DNA from: Hymenobacter roseosalivarius DSM 11622
Lineage (GTDB): Bacteria; Bacteroidota; Bacteroidia; Cytophagales; Hymenobacteraceae
Length of the DNA stretch: 64,000 bases
Reading direction: 5' to 3'
Assembly (NCBI RefSeq): GCF_900176135.1
Contig: NZ_FWWW01000058.1
Location: 1 to 64,000 of the forward strand
Shown here: positions 26,658 to 36,718 of the stretch, in pieces
Numbering within the stretch: position 1 is the stretch's first letter
Layout of the letters: every line of letters starts with the position of its first letter
Notes under the pieces: model-generated
The model's database searches: none
What the model was told of the DNA's origin: nothing
What the model saw: the letters and a program-made list of their open reading frames with translations, nothing else
Translations under genes and position numbers: made by a program

Positions 26658-26731
26658 GGGCCCATAGCTCAATCGGTTAGAGCAACTGACTCATAATCAG
26701 TAGGTCCTTGGTTCGATTCCAAGTGGGCCCA
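26658..26731 (+). tRNA. tRNA-Met (anticodon CAT)
   Basis: A 74-base cloverleaf is complete. The acceptor stem is GGGCCCA with TGGGCCC plus a discriminator A. The D arm is GCTC/GAGC, the anticodon stem ACTGA/TCAGT with loop CTCATAA, and the T arm CTTGG/CCAAG with loop TTCGATT. The CAT anticodon could also be an isoleucine tRNA with lysidine, but the body resembles elongator tRNA-Met of Bacteroidota. No CCA is encoded. A strong terminator follows within five bases. Confidence 0.9.
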
Positions 26732-26735
26732 CGTT

Positions 26736-26785
26736 ATACCCCTGTAATATGCTAACAATCAGCATATTACAGGGGTATTTATTTT
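26736..26785 (+). terminator. Terminator after tRNA-Met
   Basis: A perfect 18-bp stem (26736-26753 with 26761-26778) and seven-base loop are followed by a T-rich tail. It directly follows the tRNA gene and should end its transcript. Confidence 0.9.
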
Positions 26786-27025
26786 GTATTGGGACAGCTT
26801 ACGGGACAAGACTTGGAACTAGCTCAACTTAGTTATCCACTATGCTTGTGGTAAACTTTCTTTCTTCTACTTTCAAAGACTTAAAGCTAAAGTTGGCTTC
26901 AGCCTATAAAGCTGGGTGACTCTTGTCTTTTTAAAGCAAGCTAACCTAGCCCTAAGTTGATCCATTTGATAAAATATAAAGCCTGAACTGGCTCCACTAT
27001 CTTATAAGTCGCCCAACTTATTTTC

Positions 27026-28651
<1,626 letters not shown>

Positions 28652-28656
28652 GAAGT

Positions 28657-29808
28657 ATGAGCGCGCAGACGGAAATACAGTGGGGGGAAGTGGAAACATT
28701 AGAGGAAGCGTCGCTTGACTGGACGGAATATAAATTCCACCAAGTTGTGGACGTAATTGACTCAATGCACAAAACACCTAAGTACAGCACCACAGGTTAT
28801 CCTATGGTGCGTGTAACAGATGTGAAGAAAGGAGGGCTTGATTTGAAAAACACTTTGAAAGTGGACAAAGATGTTTTTGAAGAATTTTCCAGAAATCACA
28901 GACCAGCAATAGGAGACATTGTTTTTACTCGCGTTGGTTCTTATGGCAATTCAAGCATTGTTAAAACTAATGAGCCTTTTTGTCTAGGCCAGAACACAGT
29001 TTTTATAGTGCCAAAACAGGATGCAGCTTTCCTTTACTATTACCTAAATTCACCAGAAGGACAGTCACAGATTGAGGGTAGTGTTGCGGGTTCTACGCAA
29101 CCAACAATAAGTCTAAAAAGCATCAAGGATTTTGATATTACCCTTCCCGGCCTTGCAGAACAACGCGCTATTGCCGCCGTCCTCAGCAGCTTGGATGACA
29201 AAATAGACCTGCTACACCGCCAGAACGCCACCCTAGAAGTCTTGGCGGAAACGCTGTTCCGGCAGTGGTTTGTGGAGGAGGCGAAGGAGGATTGGGAGGA
29301 AGGCTATTTGGGTGACTTATTTACCCTGCAAAGAGGATTTGATTTGCCGATTCAAAATCGTGCGCCCGGTAAATTTCCAATTCTAACGTCGAGTGGATAT
29401 AGTGCTGGGCATAATGAATTTAAAATAAAAGGGCCGGGAGTTACAACTGGCCGAAGTGGAGTTATTGGGAAGGTCTTTTTTGTAATGGAGGACTTCTGGC
29501 CTCTGAATACTTCACTCTTTATCAAAGAGTATAAGCTGGGTACTCCTTTGTTTTCCTACTTCACCTTGAAGTTTGCAGACTTAGAAGGATTTAATGCAGG
29601 CTCAGCAGTGCCAATATTGAATAGGAACCATGTGCATGCACACGTTACACCAATTCCTCCAAAAGATTTGATAAATAGATTTGAGGAAGTGGCATATCCA
29701 CACTTTAGGAAAACCTATCAGAACACTAACCAAATCCAGACCCTTTACACCCTGCGCGACACGCTGCTGCCGAAGCTGATGAGCGGCGAAGTGCGCGTAG
29801 CCTATTAA
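28657..29808 (+). CDS. hsdS: Intact type I specificity subunit of the broken second system
   Basis: A 383-residue HsdS with two target-recognition domains and conserved helices (L-P-G-L-A-E-Q-R-A-I-A-A-V-L-S-S-L-D-D-K near residue 165-185, L-Y-T-L-R-D-T-L-L-P-K-L at the end). It starts six bases after the broken hsdM. Unlike its neighbours it has no lesion. The second recognition domain (Q-R-G-F-D-L-P-I-Q, G-R-S-G-V-I-G, W-P-L-N-T-S) is clearly related to the first recognition domain of the intact HsdS at 2.3 kb. It might therefore still work with the HsdM at 0.65 kb. That is inference. Confidence 0.9.
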   Translation: MSAQTEIQWGEVETLEEASLDWTEYKFHQVVDVIDSMHKTPKYSTTGYPMVRVTDVKKGGLDLKNTLKVDKDVFEEFSRNHRPAIGDIVFTRVGSYGNSSIVKTNEPFCLGQNTVFIVPKQDAAFLYYYLNSPEGQSQIEGSVAGSTQPTISLKSIKDFDITLPGLAEQRAIAAVLSSLDDKIDLLHRQNATLEVLAETLFRQWFVEEAKEDWEEGYLGDLFTLQRGFDLPIQNRAPGKFPILTSSGYSAGHNEFKIKGPGVTTGRSGVIGKVFFVMEDFWPLNTSLFIKEYKLGTPLFSYFTLKFADLEGFNAGSAVPILNRNHVHAHVTPIPPKDLINRFEEVAYPHFRKTYQNTNQIQTLYTLRDTLLPKLMSGEVRVAY

Positions 29809-29830
29809 TCACGATTCCGCTGTCTGCCCC

Positions 29831-32366
29831 ATGGCCAAGCTGACTGAAAACGCAATTGAGGAGCTGGCCATCGAGCTGCTGCAAACGTTGGGCTACCAGT
29901 ACCACTACGCTCCCGACTTTGCCCCCGATGGGCCGCACCCCGAGCGGGCCAGCTTCGCCGATGTGCTGCTGCTGGAGCGCCTGCGCGGTGCTATTGCCCG
30001 GCTAAACCCCACCATGCCGGCCGAGGCCCGCGAAGATGCCCTGCGGCAGGTGCAGCGCATTGCCTCGCCCGAGCTGCTGGCCAACAACGAGGCCTTCCAC
30101 CGCCTGCTCACCGAGGGCGTGAAGGTGGGCAAGCAGCAGGACGGGCAGGAGCGCGGCGAGGTGGTGTGGCTGGTCGATTTCCAGCAGCCCGCCCGCAACG
30201 AGTTTGTAGTGGCCAATCAGTTTACGGTCATCGAAAACGGCCACCAGAAGCGGCCTGATGTGGTGCTGTTCGTTAACGGCCTGCCGCTGGTGGTGCTGGA
30301 GCTGAAAAACGCCGCCGCCGAAAACGCCACCCTCAAGTCGGCCTACCAGCAGCTCGACACCTACAAGGCCCTCATTCCGGGCCTGTTCACCTACAACGGC
30401 CTGCTCGTCATCTCCGACGGGCTGGAGGCGCGGGCCGGCTCGCTGTCGGCGGGCCTGAGCCGCTTCATGGCCTGGAAGTCGGCCGACGGCTGGCCGAAGC
30501 CTCGCACCTGGTGAGCCAGCTCGAAACCCTCATCCGGGGCATGCTGGCCCCGTCCACGCTGCTCGATTTGCTTCGGCACTTCGCGGTGTTCGAGAAGTCA
30601 AAGAAGGAAGACCCAAGACGGGGGTTATTGCCATTACGACGGTGAAGAAGGTGGCCGCCTACCACCAGTACTACGCCGTGAATGCCGCCGTGCAATCGAC
30701 GCTACGGGCCGCCGGTCACACCCCGGCCGAAGTGGCTGCCGCCACGCCGCCCACTGGCCGCGGCTACGGGCGCGGCACCCCGCCACCCGCGCTGGCGCAC
30801 GAAGCTCCCGAAACCTATGGCGTACCGGGTGTATCGGCCCAGCCCTTCGGCGACCGCAAAGGCGGGGTAGTGTGGCACACCCAGGGCAGCCCCAAGAGCC
30901 TGAGCATGGTGTTCTACACCGGCAAAATCGTGCAGGCCCTCGACAACCCCACGGTGGTCGTCATCACCGACCGCAACGACCTCGACGACCAGCTGTTCGA
31001 CACCTTCGCCGCCTGCACCCAGCTGCTGCGCCAGGAGCCCAAGCAGGTAGAAAGCCGTGAGCAGCTGAAAGAATTGCTGCGCGTGGCCTCGGGCGGGGTG
31101 GTGTTCAGCACCATCCAGAAGTTTCAGCCCGAAGAAGGCAACGTGTACGAGGAGCTGTCGGCTCGGCGCAACATCATCGTGATTGCCGATGAGGCCCACC
31201 GTACGCAGTACGGCTTCAAGGCCAAGGAAGTGGACGTGAAGGAGGAGGGACAGGTGATAGGAAAGCGCACCGTGTACGGCTTCGCCAAATACCTACGCGA
31301 CGCCCTGCCCCAGGCCACTTACCTGGGCTTCACAGGCACACCCATCGAGCAGACGGACGTGAACACCCCGGCCGTGTTCGGCAACTACATCGACATCTAC
31401 GATATTGCCCAGGCCGTGGAAGACGGGGCCACGGTGCGCATCTACTACGAAAGCCGCCTGGCCAAAGTGAGTCTGAGCGAGGAAGGCAAGAAGCTGGTAG
31501 CCGATCTGGACGAGGAGCTGGACGCGGACGACCTCACCAACACCCAAAAAGCCAAAGCCAAGTGGACGCAGCTCGAAGCCCTCATCGGTAGCGAACGGCG
31601 CATCGCCACCATCGCCGCCGACGTGGTGGCCCACTTCGAGCAGCGCCAGGAAGTATTCGAGGGCAAGGGCATGATAGTCGCCATGTCGCGCCGCATTGCC
31701 GCCGAGTTGTACGCGGCCATTATCGCCCTACGCCCCGCCTGGCACTCGTCCGACCTCACCCAAGGCAAGCTGAAAGTGGTGATGACTTCGGCGTCCACCG
31801 ACGGACCATCCATTGCTAAGCACCACACCACCAAGGAGCAGCGCCGCGCCCTGGCCGAGCGCATGAAAGACCCTGCCGACGAGTTGCAGCTCGTCATTGT
31901 GCGCGACATGTGGCTCACCGGCTTCGACGCGCCGAGTATGCACACACTCTACATCGACAAGCCCATGCAGGGCCACAACCTGATGCAGGCCATTGCCCGC
32001 GTCAACCGCGTGTATAAGGACAAGCCCGGCGGACTAGTGGTCGATTACCTCGGCATTGCCTCCGACCTCAAGAAAGCCCTCTCGTTCTACTCCGACGCGG
32101 GAGGAAAAGGCGACCCCGCCGTAGCTCAGAAGCAAGCCGTTGCACTGATGGCCGAAAAGCTGGAAGTGGTGCAGGCCCTATACCACGGCTTCGGGTACGA
32201 TAGCTCCTACGACGCGGCCACTTCCACAAAGCTCTCGATGATACTGGCGGCCGAGGAACACATTCTCGGCCTGCCCGATGGCAAAAAGCGCTACATCAAT
32301 GAAGTGACGGCCCTTTCGCAGGCCTTTGCGGGGTTCTTCTTGCAAACGGGCGGATTTACACGGTAA
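29831..32366 (+). pseudogene. Second hsdR, frameshifted, Walker A altered and 3' truncated
   Basis: The N-terminal nuclease part (R-P-D-V-V-L-F-V-N-G and L-E-L-K) is in one frame to about 30490. A middle piece of about 40 codons ([13 protein letters not shown]) is in a second frame, and the helicase part (from about 30620) in a third. Each join fits loss of one base, the second in an A-run (CCAAGACG for expected CCAAAGACG). The helicase has D-E-A-H, F-T-G-T-P and L-T-G-F-D-A-P, but its P-loop reads G-S-P-K-S, where G-S-G-K-S is expected. The last codons and stop come from a MITE at 32330, so the C-terminal domain is lost. Confidence 0.85.
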
Positions 32367-32566
32367 GGCGTCAAAACCTCATTTCTATTTCGGCAGCAGT
32401 GATTTGATGGTATGCCCATCACAAAGGATTTCCTTCTTGATAGGTTTGGTCTACCCTCTAAATTGCTTGGAATCGCTCTTTTTACAGGCGTTTCGACGCT
32501 ACCCTTTTTGATAGGATGCGTTGAAGGGCTTAGCGTGTAAATCCGCCCTTTTGGAAGAAGAACCCC
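32330..32566. mobile_element. MITE, copy 1 (237 bp)
   Basis: A 237-bp element without genes is bounded by near-perfect terminal inverted repeats of about 33 bases (32330-32362 and 32534-32566), starting GGGGTTCTTCTT. A second copy at 50884-51086 shares both ends and internal blocks such as TTGCTTGGAATCGC and GGCGTTT. No target duplication is evident. It joins the truncated hsdR on its left to an IS3 transposase remnant on its right. The parent transposon is not in the window. The IR start would suit an ISL3-like family, which is a guess. Confidence 0.8.
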
Positions 32567-32850
32567 ATTATGGGCCGCTGGCAGGGTAAACAGGGTATCT
32601 TGCCCCATCTTGATGCCCTGTTGGCGCAAGTCTTCTTGCAAGAGGCTATAGAGTTTGCGGCCGCCCATGCGTGGATGCTCCTAGCGCACGTGCGCAACTC
32701 GTTCCAGGACATACTGCTCGCGCTCCTCACTGCTCCACTGCCGCGTTTCGTGCTGATAATAGGCCTGTCGGCTAAACCCAAGTACTCCGCTGATCCACCG
32801 CAGGCAAAAGTGCGGACAGCTGACTCGTAAGAGCTGGACTACTGGGTAGT
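32567..32850 (-). pseudogene. IS3-family orfB remnant
   Basis: Minus-strand pieces in two frames show M-G-G-R-K-L-Y-S-L-L-Q-E-D-L-R-Q-Q-G-I-K-M-G and the preceding S-R-Q-A-Y-Y-like region of an IS3-type integrase-domain transposase. The catalytic DDE part is missing because the MITE sits where it should continue. It lies directly downstream of the intact orfA-like frame. Confidence 0.7.
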
Positions 32851-33180
32851 GGACTTTTTTTCGATGCTCAGGCCCAACTCTTGCTCGGCCACCCGAATGA
32901 CGTTCTTGTAGTAGAGCACCTGCAGTTCGGCTTGCTCGAGCTGTTTCTGCAGCTGCTTCACCTGGCCCGTTAGCGCATCAGCGTGCTGCACCACTTGCTC
33001 GACGAGCGTAGTGGGCGGCTTTTTCTGCGTGTTTTCCATGGCTTGGGTACGCACGTGCTCTTCCTCTCGGACACGCGCCAGCCACTTGGTGACGGTCGAG
33101 CGGGTGCGTACTTGGTACTTGCCCATGGCCGACTCAATGGTGTGCCGGCCGCAGTTGATTTCTTCGACCATCTGGCGCAT
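32839..33180 (-). CDS. IS3-family orfA-like DNA-binding protein
   Basis: A 113-residue protein with an N-terminal helix-turn-helix (C-G-R-H-T-I-E-S-A-M-G-K-Y, then V-T-K-W-L-A-R) and a C-terminal leucine-zipper-like coiled coil (V-K-Q-L-Q-K-Q-L-E-Q-A-E-L-Q-V-L). This is the layout of orfA in IS3-type elements, which directs the element's transposase to its ends and joins orfB by frameshifting. With orfB destroyed it should be inactive in transposition. The start could be slightly upstream. Confidence 0.7.
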   Translation of the reverse strand: MRQMVEEINCGRHTIESAMGKYQVRTRSTVTKWLARVREEEHVRTQAMENTQKKPPTTLVEQVVQHADALTGQVKQLQKQLEQAELQVLYYKNVIRVAEQELGLSIEKKSTTQ

Positions 33181-33299
33181 TTTCAGTTCATGCGTCTGCT
33201 TACAAAGAGAAATAAGTGTTCCATCTGCTGGGGAGTGATGGTCAACTCATTTTAGGACAAGACAACCTGTAAAGCGATAGCCGGACGAGACACCGTGGA

Positions 33300-33714
33300 A
33301 AAATAGCAGACCTGGAGGCTACCCTGGCCACGCATCAAGCCGACCAAGCCCTGACTAAAAAATACGATAAGTTGAAGCCCTTGGGTAGGTTAATTTGTGA
33401 TTTTCAAACCTATGTGGAGCAAAACAGCTCCTCCATTGTGGACTATGCCGAGCGCCACCGCTACGGTGAGCGCGTCTCGACGGGCTTTGTCGAGTCGGCG
33501 TTTACCCAGGTGCTGGCCAAGCGCTTGGTGAAGCGGCAACAGATGCAGTGGACCAAGAAAGGGGCGCATCTGCTTGTGCAAGCCCGCACGAAGGTGCTCA
33601 ACGAGGAGTGATAGGCTTGTTTTCTGCAACAATACCCCGGCTTCCGGCCACTGCCGGCGGAAACCTTAACAATGGCTGCCTAACCCACCTGCCCCACACT
33701 TTTTGATGCTCTCC
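33300..33714 (+). pseudogene. ISKra4-family transposase 3' remnant and right end
   Basis: The frame ending at 33611 carries the C-terminal signature of ISKra4-like transposases: Y-G-E-R-V-S-T-G-F-V-E-S-A, K-R-x-V-K-R-Q-Q-M-Q-W, then G-A-H-L-L-V-Q-A-R-T. Everything upstream of about 33300 is lost. The element's probable right end at 33690-33714 (TGCCCCACACTTTTTGATGC onward) is the reverse complement of one end of the 114-bp MITE at 48485. The insertion lies 11 bases from the stop of the cupin pseudogene. Confidence 0.7.
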
Positions 33715-33725
33715 ACTACTTGCAG

Positions 33726-34226
33726 CTAGCGACCAAAGTCATCCTGCACCCGGACGATGTCGCCTTCATCCGAAGGCCAGTCGGCATCGGTGTGCTACCA
33801 GATTTCGGCCAGGATGCCCCAGCCCTGTTGGCCCACTAGTCGGTGCCGCTCGCCTTGCCGGATGACGATACGCTCGCCGGCCTGGTAGCTTTTCACGACC
33901 CCTTGCTCGTCGTCCTCGCTGGTGGCCACGCCCACGGGGCCCTGCACCACGCGCCATATTTCGGCACGTCGGTGGTGGTACTGCCACGAGAGGCGCTGCT
34001 CGGGAGCAACCACCAGGATTTTGGGGCTGAGCTTGCCGGCAATGCGCAGCGAATCAACCGATAGCCCCTCGAAGTAGGTACCGACAAACGCTTGGACCTG
34101 GGCTTCGTCGATGACGAAAAAACCGCCCCAGGGCCGAGCATCGTCCTGCGCGGCGATGGTGAAACCCTATTCGTTCAGGTGGGCCGCAGTCTGTTGAAAT
34201 AGCTCTTGCTTTGTTGGGTTGTCCAT
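33726..34226 (-). pseudogene. Cupin sugar-phosphate isomerase with two in-frame TAG codons
   Basis: From ATG at 34226 to TAG at 33726-33728 a single 166-codon frame encodes a small phosphomannose-isomerase-like cupin: R-P-W-G-G-F-F-V-I-D, then P-E-Q-R-L-S-W-Q-Y-H-H-R-R-A-E-I-W and G-E-R-H-R-L, the usual metal-binding cupin motifs. Internal TAG codons stand at 34167-34169 and 33795-33797. The second replaces the Gln of a conserved E-I-W-Q-H-T-D. No frameshift occurs. It lies 95 bases downstream of the ROK kinase gene and so was probably the last gene of the glycan operon, supplying hexose-phosphate isomerisation. Confidence 0.8.
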
Positions 34227-34321
34227 GTGGCAACGGGATTGAGAATAAAGACGAGAAGAAATGCGGGTACTGGGTTCAGCCGCGCCGCGAAAACGGCACG
34301 CGCGTTGAGCTGCAGCTGCGC

Positions 34322-35251
34322 CTACGCGACGAGGTAAGCCGCGCCAAACACGCCGGCGCTGTCGCCCAATTGGGGCTTCACTACTGGCGTTTCAAACACA
34401 TGGTCGAACACGTAAGGCGCCACTTTGCTCACGCCCTCGGTGTAGAGGCGGTCGATATTGCCCACGCCCCCGCCAATGACGATGACGTCGGGGTCGATGA
34501 TATTGACCACGGTGCCCAGTGCCCGGCCGAAGTAGTTGACCAGGCGGAGCATCGTGGCTTCAGCGGCAGGGTCGAGGCCGGCAGCGGCCCGCTCGGTAAT
34601 TTCCTTCAGAGACCGGGACTGGCCGGTGAGGCTGGCGTAGTAGCGTTGCAGGGCCGGGCCGGCCAGGACACTTTCGTTGCAGCCGTTTTTGCCACAGTAG
34701 CAGAGCGGGCCTTCCGCTTCGTTCAGGAAATTGTGGCCCCACTCGCCGGCCAAGCCGTGGAAGCCTTCCAGCGCCTGCCCGTTCACCACTAGTCCGCCCC
34801 CGACGCCCGTGCCCAGAATGATGCCGAACACCACCTTCGCATTGGGAAATTGCTGCTTCACCACGCCCAGGCGGGTTTCGGCCAGGGCGAAGCAATTGGC
34901 ATCATTGGCCATTTCGATGCGGATGCCCAGCAGCTTTTCCAGGTCGGCCTTCATCGGTTTGCCGTTGAGGCAGATGGCGTTGCTGTTTTTGAGCAGCCCT
35001 GTGCGTGGCACCAGCGTGCCCGGCGTGGCCATCCCCAGGCTGGGGGCCTTGCAGCCCACCGATTGCTCCATATGGCCCACCAGCTGCTTAATCTGACCCA
35101 GGACGTAGTCATAGCCCTTATCAGCGCCGGTGGGTACCCGGTCGCGGAAGAGGACCTCCGGCTCCTGCGCCGATTTAAGAATAACACCCTCAATTTTAGT
35201 GCCTCCCAGGTCTAGGCCCCAGAGTTTTTCCTCGCGTTGAAAACTGTTCAT
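34322..35251 (-). CDS. ROK-family sugar kinase
   Basis: A 309-residue ROK kinase that phosphorylates a hexose with ATP in the cytoplasm. The phosphate-binding D-L-G-G-T-K-I-E is at residues 14-21, the catalytic segment N-D-A-N-C-F-A-L-A-E at about 135, and the zinc site C-Y-C-G-K-N-G-C at about 182-189. Glucose, fructose or mannose are all possible substrates; the family motif alone does not decide. It lies in the sugar-use operon after the sugar symporter, where it would trap the imported monosaccharide. Transcription should come from the PUL promoters upstream. Confidence 0.9.
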   Translation of the reverse strand: MNSFQREEKLWGLDLGGTKIEGVILKSAQEPEVLFRDRVPTGADKGYDYVLGQIKQLVGHMEQSVGCKAPSLGMATPGTLVPRTGLLKNSNAICLNGKPMKADLEKLLGIRIEMANDANCFALAETRLGVVKQQFPNAKVVFGIILGTGVGGGLVVNGQALEGFHGLAGEWGHNFLNEAEGPLCYCGKNGCNESVLAGPALQRYYASLTGQSRSLKEITERAAAGLDPAAEATMLRLVNYFGRALGTVVNIIDPDVIVIGGGVGNIDRLYTEGVSKVAPYVFDHVFETPVVKPQLGDSAGVFGAAYLVA

Positions 35252-35355
35252 GCAGATTGCAAATAAGCCCTTGCAGCAGGCTAAAAGTCAGGTATAAGAC
35301 GTTTTGCCCATTGCATTACCGGCTTTCCACCAGTTGGGCAGCAGGGCTTCAGGGG

Positions 35356-36639
35356 TCATTTTCCCCTGTTCGACACCTTGAAGAGCCGTGCTCCGAACAG
35401 GGCGATGAAGGCATAGCAGATGATGGGCAGGTAGTAGGCCGCCGCAATGTCGTGGTTGGCAATTTTACCCATGAGGTAGGGGAACACGGCCCCGCCGGCC
35501 ACGGCCATCACCAGGATGGACGAGGCCTGCGGCGTGAGCGGGCCTAAGTCTTTGATGCCCAGGCTGAAAATGGTGGGGAACATGATGCTGAAGAAGAAGT
35601 TAATCAGCAGCAGGGCGATGAACGACGGCCAGCCCCAGCTTTGCGCCACGATGATGCACATCAGCACGTTGGCCAGCGCGAAGGCGGTCAGCAGCTTGTT
35701 CGGCGCGATGTAGCGCATCAGGAATGTGCCCACAAAGCGTCCGCTCATCATCATCACCATAAAGAGCGAGAAGTAGCCGGCCGCGGTCTGGTCGCTGAAG
35801 TTCATTTTCTCTACCCCGTAGTTGATGAAAAACGCCCAGGTGCCACCCTGCGCGGCCACGTTAAGAAACTGCGCCACCCAGGCCCACACGAAGTGACGGT
35901 GCTGCAGCAGCTTCTTGGGCTGCGGGGCCGCCACGGCCGTGCCGGTATAGAAGCCAGCCTCGGTTTCGGCGGGCGCCGCGGCGGCGTGAGTATTCTGCAG
36001 GGGCGGCACCTTCACAAAGGCAAAGGCCACGGCAATGGCCAGGATGACGCTGCCAATGGCTACGTACAGAGTTTTTACCGACGATAAGTCGCCGTTGACG
36101 TGCGTTCCGTTCAAGATGAAGTAGCTGCCCAGCAGCGGGCCCACCACGGCCCCCAGCCCGTTGAACGACTGCGCGAAGTTCAGGCGCTGGTCGCTGGTGC
36201 GCTCGTCGCCGAGCGCGGCCATGAAGGGGTGCGCCACCGCCTCCAGCGTGGCCAGCCCACAGGCCAGCACAAACAGCGCCCCCCGGAAAAAGCCGAACGA
36301 GCCGGCATTGGCCGCGGGCACAAACAGGAAGGCGCCCAGCGCATACAGCCCCAGGCCCAGCAGCACGCCGTTCTTGTAGCCGAAGCGTTTCATGAACAAG
36401 CCCGCCGGAATGCCCATCACGGCGTAGGCGCCAAAAATGGAAAACTGCACCAGTCCGGACTCCGCCTTGCTCACATTCAGCACGTTTTGGAAGTGCTTGT
36501 TCAGCACGTCGCCCATCGTAATGGCAATAGCCCAGAGCATGAACAAAGACGAGATAAACGCGAGGGTTACGAAGTAGCGCCGCTCCGTGAAGGGAACGGC
36601 GGCGGGGGCGCTGACGGCAGTAGTAGTGGCGGGTTGCAT
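35356..36639 (-). CDS. FucP-type sugar:H+ symporter (MFS)
   Basis: A 427-residue inner-membrane protein with about 12 hydrophobic helices. The motifs F-M-L-W-A-I-A-I-T-M-G-D-V-L-N-K-H-F-Q and A-H-P-F-M-A-A-L-G belong to the FHS (fucose-galactose-glucose) branch of the major facilitator superfamily. It should import the monosaccharide freed by the glycoside hydrolases, with the kinase gene following in the same direction. The exact sugar cannot be read from the sequence. Confidence 0.88.
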   Translation of the reverse strand: MQPATTTAVSAPAAVPFTERRYFVTLAFISSLFMLWAIAITMGDVLNKHFQNVLNVSKAESGLVQFSIFGAYAVMGIPAGLFMKRFGYKNGVLLGLGLYALGAFLFVPAANAGSFGFFRGALFVLACGLATLEAVAHPFMAALGDERTSDQRLNFAQSFNGLGAVVGPLLGSYFILNGTHVNGDLSSVKTLYVAIGSVILAIAVAFAFVKVPPLQNTHAAAAPAETEAGFYTGTAVAAPQPKKLLQHRHFVWAWVAQFLNVAAQGGTWAFFINYGVEKMNFSDQTAAGYFSLFMVMMMSGRFVGTFLMRYIAPNKLLTAFALANVLMCIIVAQSWGWPSFIALLLINFFFSIMFPTIFSLGIKDLGPLTPQASSILVMAVAGGAVFPYLMGKIANHDIAAAYYLPIICYAFIALFGARLFKVSNRGK

Positions 36640-36718
36640 GAGCGGGGGAATTTGAGAAATTTGAGGAAGTAAACCAGCCGGTTTCGGCTGGTCGCTGGGG
36701 TCGATGGGCAGCTGCCGG

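Noticed and set aside
26658-26731. Lysidine-type tRNA-Ile (CAT)
   Set aside because: Acceptor and anticodon stems fit elongator tRNA-Met better, although a tool-based check was not possible.
26732-27025. tRNA-linked attachment site (att) after tRNA-Met
   Set aside because: I could not find a repeat of the tRNA 3' end elsewhere in the window.
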